Source: Promethearchaeota archaeon (lineage in GTDB: Archaea > Asgardarchaeota > Lokiarchaeia > Sigynarchaeales > SOKP01). From it: a stretch of DNA of 43,960 nt. Where the stretch lies: positions 1 to 43,960 of the forward strand of contig JAHPYY010000096.1 in assembly GCA_019058515.1 (NCBI GenBank), read 5' to 3'. Below, in pieces: positions 31,738-41,054 of the stretch; within the stretch, counting starts at the first letter, position 1, and each line of letters opens with the position of its first letter. The translations under genes were made by a program, and so were the position numbers. The notes beneath the pieces were generated by a model. That model searched no databases. It had not been told where the DNA came from and worked only from the letters and a program-made list of their open reading frames with translations.

Positions 31738-32919
31738 ATGATCTCGAAAAAAAATGTAATCTTAATCCTAATTATAAATTTATTTTCTAACTTTATCTCA
31801 ATAAGTGTCGTCACTTATACACCGCCGCTACTCACCGGCATAGGGGTGGCACCTTCCTTCATTACTTTAATAGTTTCAATTATACCTCTTACACTTTTAA
31901 TCTTTCCTCCAATATTAGGTAAAATTAGCGATAAAATTCAAAATAGGATTGTGTTTACATTAGTGGGTTTCATTATTATTCCTTTTATGTTTATTTTGAT
32001 ATCACTAACGCAAAATCTAGCTTTAATATCGCTTTATTTATTTTTATATGGATTTCTTGCAGCATGTAGTAATTTTAACTATGTTTTATTTCAAGAACTA
32101 GTACACAATGAACAAAAGATGGTAGCGTTTTACAACGCAATTACTGTCTTAGGTTGGTTTTTAGGTGCTCAGATATTTGGTCTGTTTATAGAATTTAGTG
32201 GATATTCTATTTTATTCCCTTATTTGGCTGTGTTTGCAATAATTAATGGTGTTTTAACTCTATTTCTAAGGGAAAACAGACCTCTTATTATAGATTTTTA
32301 CGAGAAACTCAATACTGAGGTTTTAAATACTAATGTTTCGATACAGAAAAAAGAAGATCATGTATCTAGTTCCGTTTTTTATGGTATATTCTTAAGGAAT
32401 TTTGGAGTTCGCCCTGTTTATGCGGTAATAGCGGTAATAATGGGTTTTTATATCACTAACAGCGTTGAGATAGGGTTTTTAATCGGAATTAATTTCCTTA
32501 TTCAATTCTTTCTCATGCTTGCGATGGGAAAATTCTTGAAACCTAAGCACTTCAAAATTGTTATCACAATTGGATACCTACTTAGTTCATTAGCCCTCTT
32601 AGGTTATACTATTTCAACAGATTTTCTTGGTTTTCTTTTTTACCAAGTAATAATATCGCTTTCCTTTGCGATGTTTTTTACTCCCTCACAAATACATGTA
32701 GCACATAACAGTACAACAGAAAACAAGGGTAAATATAACGGATTTTTAAATACGGGCAATTTTGCAGGAAGCTTTTTTGGAATACTACTTTTCAGCGGAC
32801 TTCTCTCGTATTTTGATTATTTTTCTGCCATATATCTACTAATTATCTTTCCAATATTAGCGGCAATAATTATATTCGTCAACTTTAAGCAAACAGCAAA
32901 AAAAGAAAGAAAAAATTAA
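31738..32919 (+). CDS. MFS family transporter
   Basis: This 393-residue integral membrane protein has about twelve hydrophobic helices in two six-helix halves. A short charged loop between helices 2 and 3 (GKISDKIQNR) matches the MFS motif A (G-x-x-x-D-R-x-G-R-R) in degenerate form. Substrate unknown. It lies 23 bp after glgA on the same strand and may share its mRNA, which could hint at a sugar or metabolite but is weak evidence. It ends 3 bp before the convergent crotonase gene. Confidence 0.88.
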   Translation: MISKKNVILILIINLFSNFISISVVTYTPPLLTGIGVAPSFITLIVSIIPLTLLIFPPILGKISDKIQNRIVFTLVGFIIIPFMFILISLTQNLALISLYLFLYGFLAACSNFNYVLFQELVHNEQKMVAFYNAITVLGWFLGAQIFGLFIEFSGYSILFPYLAVFAIINGVLTLFLRENRPLIIDFYEKLNTEVLNTNVSIQKKEDHVSSSVFYGIFLRNFGVRPVYAVIAVIMGFYITNSVEIGFLIGINFLIQFFLMLAMGKFLKPKHFKIVITIGYLLSSLALLGYTISTDFLGFLFYQVIISLSFAMFFTPSQIHVAHNSTTENKGKYNGFLNTGNFAGSFFGILLFSGLLSYFDYFSAIYLLIIFPILAAIIIFVNFKQTAKKERKN

Positions 32920-32922
32920 GGA

Positions 32923-33747
32923 CTATTTCCAACGCCACTTTGGCTTTTGTTTTTGCAATCTAGCGAGAGCGCCTGCCGTTACATCCTTAGTTTGTAATAA
33001 TTGCGAACTAATAAGGGTTTCCAGCTCCATCCCGAATTCTAATTCCTTTCCGTAGCAATCATCGATTAGTTTCTTTGTAAGACCTACTGCCAATGGAGCC
33101 GCGTCGATTAGTTCGTCAGTATATTTTTTAATCTGTTGATCCATTTCTTCGCGGCTTTTTACAGTGCCATTCACCACCCCTAGACGATAAGCTTCAGTTC
33201 CATCGAATCTTCTTCCGGTCATTGCAATATCTTTTGCGTTGGGAATACCAACAATGCGAGTGAGTCTTATGGATCCGCCTACATCGGGATTCATGCCGAT
33301 TTTTGTTTCTAACATGCTAAATATCGCATCATCCACGCAAAACCTAAAGTCGCAGGCCAATGCCAATTCAAACGCCAACCCGAAGCAGAATCCGTTGATT
33401 TTAGCAATTACCGGTTTTTCCATCTTTTCAAGTTTTAATAAGGTGGGTTGTATGTAAGTATTTGCGAAATATCTAAAGTTTCGGGGGATTTTAAGATCGG
33501 GAACTTTTCCTTCTGGATCTCTTTCTTTACCAGTTAGAAAGTTTAGATCTATGCCAGAACTGAAAAAATTCTCTCCACCAGTGATGATTACTGCTCTTGC
33601 TCCTGTTCTTTCGACCTTATCAAATGCGTCCCTTAAGCCAACTAACATATCGTAATTGATGGCGTTCTTTTTTTCTAAACGATTCATACGGATAGTAATA
33701 ATCGTTTTATCCTCGTTTTCTTCAATTACAACTACATCATTACTCAT
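32923..33747 (-). CDS. enoyl-CoA hydratase/isomerase (crotonase) family
   Basis: This 274-residue crotonase has the oxyanion-hole block GGENFFSSGIDLNFL (about 58-72). A second oxyanion Gly is in NGFCFGLAFELALACDFRF (about 118-136). A catalytic-Glu region, FSMLETKIGMNPDVGGSIRL, follows. The usual NxxPxAv-type end is replaced by QKPKWRWK. It acts on acyl-CoA; hydratase, isomerase or other crotonase chemistry cannot be told apart here. SD aaaggat sits just before the ATG. It has no beta-oxidation neighbour in the window. Confidence 0.9.
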   Translation of the reverse strand: MSNDVVVIEENEDKTIITIRMNRLEKKNAINYDMLVGLRDAFDKVERTGARAVIITGGENFFSSGIDLNFLTGKERDPEGKVPDLKIPRNFRYFANTYIQPTLLKLEKMEKPVIAKINGFCFGLAFELALACDFRFCVDDAIFSMLETKIGMNPDVGGSIRLTRIVGIPNAKDIAMTGRRFDGTEAYRLGVVNGTVKSREEMDQQIKKYTDELIDAAPLAVGLTKKLIDDCYGKELEFGMELETLISSQLLQTKDVTAGALARLQKQKPKWRWK

Positions 33748-33882
33748 GATCCTTTTAAGTTTCTCCTTTAATTATATAGTTCTTATTGAATTGATTATGA
33801 AATATTAATTATTGGGTTCTTGAATATTTTAATATCTAATTATATCTATCTTTATCTATAAAACGAATTTTGAGCTTGAGAT

Positions 33883-34425
33883 GTGATAAATCGGATGGCT
33901 AAAGAACCAATGAGAAACTCTCATTTCAGATCTATGTCATTTTTATTCAAAATTAGAGACCTCCTTAAAAATCCAATCGAAAAAGTAAAACACGGCAACC
34001 TAAAACCAGGTTATAAGGTGTTAGATTATGGTTGTGGTCCAGGAAGTCACACTATAAAAGCTGCTGAGATTGTTGGAGCGAACGGCATTATATACGCAGC
34101 GGACATCCATCCATTATCTGCTTTATCAGTAAAGAAAAAAGCTCAGAAAAAGGGACTATCAAACATCATTCCGATTATTACCAACTGTAATATAAAGATA
34201 GGCAGTGAGAGTGTAAATGTCGTATTTTGTTTTGATGCCTTCCACGGAATTGACAATAAAGAGTGCGTTCTAAAAGAATTTAATCGCGTTTTAAAACTTA
34301 ATGGGATTCTTTTACTAGATGACCATCATATGACAAAAGAGGAGATAATCAAAGTAGTTACTTCTTCTGAATTATTTGAATTCAAGCAAGAGAGCAATAA
34401 AGTATTTACTTTTAAAAAGCTCTAA
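33883..34425 (+). CDS. class I SAM-dependent methyltransferase
   Basis: This 180-residue (or 176, if ATG 33895 is used) methyltransferase has motif I VLDYGCGPGSHTIKAAE (about 47-63), an acidic YAADIHPLS motif (about 72-80) and VVFCFDAFHGI. The pattern resembles the UbiE/Methyltransf_11 group. Substrate unknown. A TATA-like tttatctataaa at 33851-33862 lies about 26 bp before the GTG at 33883, which favours a leaderless GTG start. ATG at 33895 remains possible. It ends two bases before the convergent helicase gene. Confidence 0.88.
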   Translation: MINRMAKEPMRNSHFRSMSFLFKIRDLLKNPIEKVKHGNLKPGYKVLDYGCGPGSHTIKAAEIVGANGIIYAADIHPLSALSVKKKAQKKGLSNIIPIITNCNIKIGSESVNVVFCFDAFHGIDNKECVLKEFNRVLKLNGILLLDDHHMTKEEIIKVVTSSELFEFKQESNKVFTFKKL

Positions 34426-34427
34426 CA

Positions 34428-36407
34428 TTACGCTTGCCAAAATGGGAGGAGTGCATTTTTAATCGCGTCTGGCGCATCTGGCACATACTCCATAACTTCC
34501 TGTATCCAGTCAGATATCCAGTTCGATTTATCTAGGAACCTCGAATCTAAGTAAATTATAGCCCCTTTATCGTCTATTTTCCTAATCGGCCTACCTGCGG
34601 CTTGATTAGCTCTTTGAACGGCAGGGTATAAATATGCAAAATTCCAACCTTGATGTTGAAACACTTGATCGTAATATGCAATTTTAGCGTTTACACGTGG
34701 AGTAGGCAAGTGGTAAGGAAAACCAGCAATCACTACAGAATTCATTAAATCACCAGGATAATCTTCTCCCTCGGAATTCCTTCCACCGCATACGCCTAGT
34801 AAAACGCCGCCGCCTCCTAAGTCGTTCGCCATTGATTTAAAATTTTCTATTAATAAAGCATTTTCCGAAGCTGTAGAACCAGATTCTTCCGCAAATAGTT
34901 TTTTATTGCTTTTTTTGACTATTGATTCTATGTTATGCTTTACTAATCCTCTTAATATTTTATATGACGCACAAAAAACCCCAACATTAGCTGGAGTGCT
35001 AGTAATTACCTCAGCAATTTTTTCAATCATTTTGTGATAAAGATCTCCACTTCTTCTGTTGAGTTTAGTACTTACACCATTGACGATTAGTGCTTTAATA
35101 TTTTTCTTGTCGAAAGGAGAGCCCGCAATTATTCCTTTATACGATTTGTGTACCTCTTGTAGACCCATAAGGTTGTTAAATACATATGGATTAACGGTAC
35201 CAGAAAGGTTAAGACTTGAGTAACATCGATTTAGAACGGGGGTGCTTATCTCTCTGGGATCAAGTGCAACTATTTCCAAAGCAATATTGCTTTTACCGTT
35301 AGTGTGATTTATTTTATAGCAGAAGAAGTAGTTATCTTTTAAGTATACTTCCAACCATTTTAACCAAAATTCTGCTACACTCCCTAAGAAATCTCTTGAA
35401 AGCCTTCCCTCGACTATCTTTTCTTCTAATATCGAAAACGCAAATCCTTCTAAATCAGTTATTAAGTTTTGAAATGTATTCAAATCAATATTATCTAGTC
35501 TGTTCATTACATCCTTCAGGAAACTTTCTGGATCTAAAGGGACTTCGTCTTGTTTGACTTCTTCCTTTTTTGAATCTAAAAGAGTAATAAGGACGCTCAG
35601 AAAATTTTGAAGATCGACGGGTGCTCTATAAAACTGTAAATCTCGTAGAGATAATCTTAAAATATAAGGAGTCAGTCTTTGAGAGTTAATATCTGTTGCC
35701 ACATCAATAATGTTGTGACATTCGTCAATTACCAATATACATTTTTCAAGTTCTTTTCCAATAAATTTAAGAAAACCTTTCCTAATATGGGGGTGAAAGA
35801 TCCATTGATAATTACAAATAACTACCCTAACATGATTTAGGAGAAACTTACTTAAGAAATACGGACAGAGATTTTTATCACGACACACTTTTATTAATTC
35901 CTCTGCTTCAAATGGTTTATCAAAAACTTCTGGAGCAATTAGTATCGGACTTTCTAAATTGTCTCTTTTTTTCAGAAGGTTAAGAAAATGTCCGCATCGT
36001 TTATTTTTGCGAAGATCAGCACAAACCGACATGGATCCCTTGTAATTTAATTTTAAGCTTAATAGCGTTTTGTTTAAACACATTTCGTTTCTACCTCGAA
36101 TTGACAGACCGCTCAAAGAATAATTTGATCCATTTTTATCGAGATAGCTTGACACGCTTCTTAATTCTTTGATGACTCTTGCGTTTTGGGAATGCGTTCG
36201 GCACATGTAGATAATTTTCAAATCTTCTTTAATAGCAATAGGCAAGAGTGCGCTTAAAGCAATGATAGTTTTTCCTGTACCGTTTGGAGCCACTAGTAAA
36301 ATGTTTTTTTTGGCTTTTATACTATGTTCTATTTGTTTTATGATGTCTTCTTGATTTTCTCTAAATTTTTGATAAGGAAAAAAAGTTTGATAATTGATGA
36401 CTTGCAC
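34428..36407 (-). CDS. XPD/Rad3-type Fe-S DNA helicase
   Basis: This 659-residue SF2 helicase is of the XPD/Rad3/DinG group. Walker A is APNGTGKT at 40-47 and the DEAH-type box is DECH at 228-231. The Fe-S cluster cysteines lie between them: C110, C129, C138 and C181 (LCPYF). Motif VI-like block is NQAAGRPIRK near 608-617 and GRNSEGEDYPG lies before it. It unwinds 5'-3' on DNA repair or related substrates. The start is GTG at 36407; an AAGGTG stretch covers it. It follows gcvPB by 100 bp on the same strand and may be a separate unit. Confidence 0.93.
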   Translation of the reverse strand: MQVINYQTFFPYQKFRENQEDIIKQIEHSIKAKKNILLVAPNGTGKTIIALSALLPIAIKEDLKIIYMCRTHSQNARVIKELRSVSSYLDKNGSNYSLSGLSIRGRNEMCLNKTLLSLKLNYKGSMSVCADLRKNKRCGHFLNLLKKRDNLESPILIAPEVFDKPFEAEELIKVCRDKNLCPYFLSKFLLNHVRVVICNYQWIFHPHIRKGFLKFIGKELEKCILVIDECHNIIDVATDINSQRLTPYILRLSLRDLQFYRAPVDLQNFLSVLITLLDSKKEEVKQDEVPLDPESFLKDVMNRLDNIDLNTFQNLITDLEGFAFSILEEKIVEGRLSRDFLGSVAEFWLKWLEVYLKDNYFFCYKINHTNGKSNIALEIVALDPREISTPVLNRCYSSLNLSGTVNPYVFNNLMGLQEVHKSYKGIIAGSPFDKKNIKALIVNGVSTKLNRRSGDLYHKMIEKIAEVITSTPANVGVFCASYKILRGLVKHNIESIVKKSNKKLFAEESGSTASENALLIENFKSMANDLGGGGVLLGVCGGRNSEGEDYPGDLMNSVVIAGFPYHLPTPRVNAKIAYYDQVFQHQGWNFAYLYPAVQRANQAAGRPIRKIDDKGAIIYLDSRFLDKSNWISDWIQEVMEYVPDAPDAIKNALLPFWQA

Positions 36408-36507
36408 CTTAAAATATTTTTAATAAAGTTATGTAGCTAGTGTTTATATTAAAAAAGAGTATATAAGTTTAGTTATTAAAGCTAACATATTTTAAAACGA
36501 ACCGACA

Positions 36508-37941
36508 CTAATCGTGCAGTACTGGTTTTCTAGCTGCTAATACAGCGTCTAAACGCTTTACTGTAGTGCTTTGAGGTGCATTTTTAAGTAATTGTGGGTA
36601 GTTATCTATTTCTTCTCTGATTAATTTTAAAGCGTTATAAAACGAATCTAATGACCCTTTCGATTCTGTTTCAGTTGGTTCAATCATCATTGCGCCAGGA
36701 ACTATCAAAGGGAAATAAATAGTAGGTGCGTACATCCCATAGTCTAGTATTCGTTTTGCGATATCTTCTGTGGTAATCCCATTTGGTAAACCTTTATCTG
36801 AAAGCACAAATTCATGTTGGCAAATGCGGTCGTAAGGTAAGTGAAACAATTTTTTTAATTTTACTCTCAAATAGTTTGCATTCAAAACTGAAATTTGAGC
36901 TACTCTTTTTAATCCTTCCGCGCCTAAAGCTAAAACATAGGTATATGCACGAATTAACACACCAAAATTCCCCCAAAACGCTCTTATTCTTCCTATTGAA
37001 GTATCAGGTGTTACACTGCACACTAATCCCTCATTTGTAGAAATTATACAAGGTTCAGGTAAAAACTTAGCTAATTTTTCAATCACACCAACAGGACCTG
37101 CTCCTGGACCTCCTCCACCGTGAGGGGTTGAAAAGGTTTTGTGTAAATTTAGGTGGATAATGTCGAAACCCATATCCTTTGGTCTACAGATTCCAAGCAT
37201 CGGATTTAAATTTGCACCATCGTAATAGCATAAACCCCCATATTTATGAACGATATTCGTGATCTTTTCGATTTGTCTATCGAACAATCCTAATGTATTA
37301 GGATTTGTTAACATTATACCTGCTACATCACCTTCTTCCATCGCAAATTCAAGTTGATCCAAGGGAATTTCACCGTGTTCGTTTGATTGTAGTTCAATTA
37401 TTGAGAATCCCGCCATTTTCGCAGATGCTGGGTTTGTTCCGTGAGATGAGTCTGGCACTATTATCTTATTTTTCTGCTGATTTAGGGTTTGAAAGTACTT
37501 TTTCATCACGAACATTCCTATCAATTCCCCATGAGCCCCTGCTGCAGGTTGTAAAGTGAATGCGTACATTCCTGTTATTTCACAGAGAATCTTAGACAAG
37601 TCCTCCATTAACTCTAACGCACCTTGATTGTTCTCCTGTAAGGGATGGATTTGTGAAAATCCAGCTAATCTAGCTGTGATTTCATTTATTTTGGGGTTAT
37701 ATTTCATAGTACAAGAGCCTAATGGATAAATACCTGTATCAACGCCATAATTTTTATAGCTGAGTCCCATAAAATGCCTAACTATTTCCACTTCTGGTAT
37801 CTGTGGCAAAAATGAATCTTTTCTTTGAAGGCTTTTTGGTAAAAGAGCGTCTAAATTGGAACCGTCAATATCTAACCTGGGGATAAAGTTATTGGTGGAG
37901 CTTTGAATTCCTTTTTCAAAAAGCAAACTCGCATTTGTCAT
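36508..37941 (-). CDS. gcvPB: glycine dehydrogenase (decarboxylating) subunit 2
   Basis: This 477-residue protein is the PLP-binding half of the split P protein of the glycine cleavage system. The blocks GSCTMKYNPK, PAAGAHGEL and SSHGTNPASA, and the PLP Lys K268 in LNLHKTFSTPHGGGGPG, are plain. With GcvPA it decarboxylates glycine and loads the aminomethyl group on lipoyl-GcvH. It follows gcvPA after four bases, with a GAGGT Shine-Dalgarno inside the gap region, so the two are translationally linked. Confidence 0.97.
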   Translation of the reverse strand: MTNASLLFEKGIQSSTNNFIPRLDIDGSNLDALLPKSLQRKDSFLPQIPEVEIVRHFMGLSYKNYGVDTGIYPLGSCTMKYNPKINEITARLAGFSQIHPLQENNQGALELMEDLSKILCEITGMYAFTLQPAAGAHGELIGMFVMKKYFQTLNQQKNKIIVPDSSHGTNPASAKMAGFSIIELQSNEHGEIPLDQLEFAMEEGDVAGIMLTNPNTLGLFDRQIEKITNIVHKYGGLCYYDGANLNPMLGICRPKDMGFDIIHLNLHKTFSTPHGGGGPGAGPVGVIEKLAKFLPEPCIISTNEGLVCSVTPDTSIGRIRAFWGNFGVLIRAYTYVLALGAEGLKRVAQISVLNANYLRVKLKKLFHLPYDRICQHEFVLSDKGLPNGITTEDIAKRILDYGMYAPTIYFPLIVPGAMMIEPTETESKGSLDSFYNALKLIREEIDNYPQLLKNAPQSTTVKRLDAVLAARKPVLHD

Positions 37942-37945
37942 TAGA

Positions 37946-39280
37946 TTAACCTCTATTGCTTGTTGAAACTTTTTTTGCGATATTTAAGAAATCTTCGATA
38001 GATTCACGCGCATTCACTTCAGTAACACATACTAATAAAGTATTAGGAAGTTCAGGAAAATAAGTAGAAATATCTAGGGGTGGAAGGTATCCTGCTTTTT
38101 CTAATTCGATTTTGAGTGAGTTTGAATTTTGACACTTGAAAAGAAATTCGTTGTAGATAGAGCCAGTGTTTAGAATTTCACATCCTTCGATTTTTGAAAG
38201 ATTTTCTTTTAATAAATTAGCCTTTTTTACATTTTGTACAGCAATTTCCCGTAATCCATGATTTCCTAATGATGCTAAATAGACTAAAGCAGCAAGCATG
38301 CAAAGAGCTTGATTAGTACATATATTTGAGATGGCTTTTTCTCTACGGATATGTTGTTCGCGTGCTTGTAATGTTAACACAAACCCCTCTTTCTCACCTT
38401 TAATCTCTGTGGTTTTCCCTACGAGTCTACCAGGCATTTTTCTCAAGTACTTCTGTTTACAAGCAAATATTCCTAAGCTTGGACCCCCAAAAGAGGGACT
38501 GATACCTAAAGGTTGACCTTCTGCTACAAAAATATCGATATCGAAAGATCCGGGAGGTCTTAAAATACCCAAACACGTTGGATCCGTTGTTACCTGAATA
38601 ATCAAGCACTGTGGATTTACCTTCCGGATTCTTTTAACAAGGTTTTCAATATCATTAATATTACCAAAAAAATCAGGATTTTGAAACGCAATAGATCCGA
38701 TGTCACCATCTATTTTCTCTTCAATTTGAGAATCATCGATTACTTCAACATCTAAATCATGACCCCAACAATAAGTTTTAACTACATTAATGTATTCTGG
38801 ATGAATTCCCCTTAACAATAACACTTTGTTTTTACGAGTAATAACATTTGTCATAATTAAAGCTTCTCCTAATGCAGTAGATCCGTCGTACATGCTAGCA
38901 TTTGCCACATCCATACCCGTCAACCGAGTTATAGCAGTCTGATATTCGTAAATTGCTTGAAGAAATCCTTGACTTGCCTCTGCTTGATAAGGCGTGTAGG
39001 ATGTGTAGAATTCAGATCTGCTGATTACAAAATCTACAAGAGAGGGAATGTAATGGTAATAGCATCCTGCACCTAAGAACGCTTGCTTGTATACTTTATT
39101 CTTGCTAGCAAGTTTCGTAATGTGTTGCAATACATCTGGTTCTCCCATTCCAGGTGATAATTTAAGATGATTAATTCTTAAATTTGAGGGTATGTCTCGA
39201 AATAAATGTTCTAAAGAAGGTAGATCTATTGCTTTTAACATATCTTCAATTACTTTCTCATCATGAGGTATAAAGTCCAA
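37946..39280 (-). CDS. gcvPA: glycine dehydrogenase (decarboxylating) subunit 1
   Basis: This 444-residue protein is the N-terminal half of split P protein. The blocks FLGAGCYYHYIPS, YTPYQAEASQGFLQAIYEYQ (in short parts), TGMDVANASMYDGSTA and GRLVGKTTE are typical. It has lost the PLP lysine, as expected for this subunit. It forms a heterotetramer with GcvPB. The start is TTG at 39280, behind a perfect GGAGGT (39288-39293). The next in-frame Met is twelve codons on and cuts into the family start. Confidence 0.97.
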   Translation of the reverse strand: MDFIPHDEKVIEDMLKAIDLPSLEHLFRDIPSNLRINHLKLSPGMGEPDVLQHITKLASKNKVYKQAFLGAGCYYHYIPSLVDFVISRSEFYTSYTPYQAEASQGFLQAIYEYQTAITRLTGMDVANASMYDGSTALGEALIMTNVITRKNKVLLLRGIHPEYINVVKTYCWGHDLDVEVIDDSQIEEKIDGDIGSIAFQNPDFFGNINDIENLVKRIRKVNPQCLIIQVTTDPTCLGILRPPGSFDIDIFVAEGQPLGISPSFGGPSLGIFACKQKYLRKMPGRLVGKTTEIKGEKEGFVLTLQAREQHIRREKAISNICTNQALCMLAALVYLASLGNHGLREIAVQNVKKANLLKENLSKIEGCEILNTGSIYNEFLFKCQNSNSLKIELEKAGYLPPLDISTYFPELPNTLLVCVTEVNARESIEDFLNIAKKVSTSNRG

Positions 39281-39287
39281 ATTGTTT

Positions 39288-39293
39288 ACCTCC
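39288..39293 (-). promoter_or_regulatory. strong Shine-Dalgarno fixing gcvPA TTG start
   Basis: GGAGGT on the minus strand, seven bases before TTG at 39280. The full-consensus site decides for the TTG start codon. Confidence 0.7.
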
Positions 39294-39335
39294 AGTAAGG
39301 TTTAAAAAGCATATAAGCATAAAATAAGAAAAAAA

Positions 39336-39731
39336 TTAGTGATTTTCTTCTTCAACTAGCTTGAGATAAGCCTCTGCAGACATTAAATCGTTAACTTCGG
39401 TTGGGTGAGTCATTGAGATCTTAAATACCCAACCTTCATCATATGGCGATTTATTTACGATTCCTGGCTCATCAGAAATTTGAGTATTAACCTCAATAAT
39501 TTCACCAGAAACTGGCATTATAATTTCGCCAACGGCCTTTACTGACTCAATTTCTCCAGCAACACTTCCATACTCGAAAATATGGCCGACTTCAGGAAGA
39601 TCTATGAACACAATATCACCCAATTGATGTTGCGCGAAATCAGTTAATCCAACTTTTCCAATTTCTTTATCAATTTTTATCCATTCGTGAGTTTTAGTAT
39701 AATACAAATCATCTGGAATTTTAAAATCCAT
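39336..39731 (-). CDS. gcvH: glycine cleavage system H protein
   Basis: This lipoyl carrier of about 131 residues accepts the aminomethyl group from P protein and hands it to T protein. THEWIK at the start, the FAQHQLGDIVFIDLP block and the lipoylated Lys in ESVKAV (K65 from this start) are all present. GTG at 39740 three codons upstream is an alternative start; ATG at 39731 is preferred. It sits between gcvT (gap about 27 bp) and gcvPA. No lipoate ligase or dihydrolipoyl dehydrogenase (L protein) lies in the window. Confidence 0.97.
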   Translation of the reverse strand: MDFKIPDDLYYTKTHEWIKIDKEIGKVGLTDFAQHQLGDIVFIDLPEVGHIFEYGSVAGEIESVKAVGEIIMPVSGEIIEVNTQISDEPGIVNKSPYDEGWVFKISMTHPTEVNDLMSAEAYLKLVEEENH

Positions 39732-39758
39732 ATTTACCACTTGTTTTCCTTAATTTTT

Positions 39759-40850
39759 TCATACATTGCGGTAGAAGGGAATCTCTACCACCTTAGCATG
39801 TAGCATTTTATTCCTAATTTCAATATCTAATTCGGTACCAATTTCTTTAAATTTGTTGTTTACTAAAGCCAAACCAATAGTCTTGTTGAGTGTAGGAGAG
39901 AATCCACCTGAGGTCACATATCCGATTTCTTTACCGTTTTTGAAAAGCTTGTAATTTTCTCTGATTATTCCTCTATCAATTAAATTCAAACCAACGAGTA
40001 TGCGCTCAGTACCTTCCTTCTTTTGCTTAAGAAGTATTTTTTTGCCAAAATAATCGACGCCTTCTTTGGGTTTCACCAACCAAAATAATCCCGCTTCAAT
40101 TGGAGTAATCGAATCGCTAATTTCGTGACCATACAAGGAATAACACGCCTCTAACCTTAGAGAATCTCTAGCTCCTAGTCCCACAGGTTTAGCTCCTGTA
40201 TCCAAAAGAGATTTCCAAACATCCATCGCGTGCGTATTATCGAAAGAGATCTCAAATCCCCTTTCTCCAGTGTACCCAGTACGAGCTATAAATACGGGTA
40301 TTGACTTAATATATCCAAATTTAAAATAAAATCGGTTAATTTGCGATAAATCAACATCAATTATCTCCTGGAGCAATTCGTCCGCTCTAGGACCTTGGAA
40401 GGCGATGCGCGCTCTGACATCCGAAAGATTTGCAAGAATAACATCCTTCTGCCCAATATGTTCTTTTATCCAATTAAAGTCTTTTTCAATATTTCCAGCG
40501 TTTACGATCATACGAAAACGATCGGGAGCTTCTTCGTAATATACCATGTCATCGATTACGGTTCCGTTCTCATAGCACATTACCGAATACTGCCCCTTTG
40601 AGACTTCCAATAGGTTTAAGTTGTTTACCATTAAGGTTTGAAGTAAATCAAACACATCCTTACCTTCTAGCATAAATTCTCCCATGTGGGAAATGTCAAA
40701 CACACCAGCGTTCGTTCTTACTCCTTCGTGTTCTTTAATAATGCTATCATATTGCACTGGCATTAGGAAACCAGAAAATTCCACCATTCTTGCTCCTAGC
40801 TCTAGGTGAGCGTTGTAAAGAGGAGTTTTTTTTGGTTCGCTCTTCTCCAT
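39759..40850 (-). CDS. gcvT: glycine cleavage system T protein (aminomethyltransferase)
   Basis: This 363-residue T protein releases ammonia and moves the C1 unit from aminomethyl-GcvH to a tetrahydrofolate or tetrahydromethanopterin carrier. The signatures GVFDISHMGEF, YSVMCYENGTVIDDMVYY (as short blocks), RTGYTGERGFEIS and LGARDSLRLEACYSLYG are clear. The catalytic Asp lies in the second half of the GARDSLRLE block or the GVFDISH Asp equivalent. First gene of the gcvT-gcvH-gcvPA-gcvPB operon. The 204-bp upstream region is shared with a divergent membrane-protein gene. Confidence 0.97.
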   Translation of the reverse strand: MEKSEPKKTPLYNAHLELGARMVEFSGFLMPVQYDSIIKEHEGVRTNAGVFDISHMGEFMLEGKDVFDLLQTLMVNNLNLLEVSKGQYSVMCYENGTVIDDMVYYEEAPDRFRMIVNAGNIEKDFNWIKEHIGQKDVILANLSDVRARIAFQGPRADELLQEIIDVDLSQINRFYFKFGYIKSIPVFIARTGYTGERGFEISFDNTHAMDVWKSLLDTGAKPVGLGARDSLRLEACYSLYGHEISDSITPIEAGLFWLVKPKEGVDYFGKKILLKQKKEGTERILVGLNLIDRGIIRENYKLFKNGKEIGYVTSGGFSPTLNKTIGLALVNNKFKEIGTELDIEIRNKMLHAKVVEIPFYRNV

Positions 40851-41054
40851 AAATTCTACGCTTTTAGATGGTATAATATAATGAAATATAAAATTTTGAG
40901 ACCAATTTAAAGTTTTAGACTTTAGAAAGCAATACCATTAAATTCCCGCACGAAATATAGATTGAAAAAGAGAATTACTTTATATTTGAAGCATTAATAA
41001 ATTTCAAATAGTTGACATAATATATTAAATAAAAAAGATTCTTGATTATAACTT

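Noticed and set aside
40851..41054. Glycine riboswitch before gcvT
   Set aside because: The region is AT-rich with no tandem aptamer-like structure or conserved GC-paired helices; archaeal glycine riboswitches of this type are not expected.
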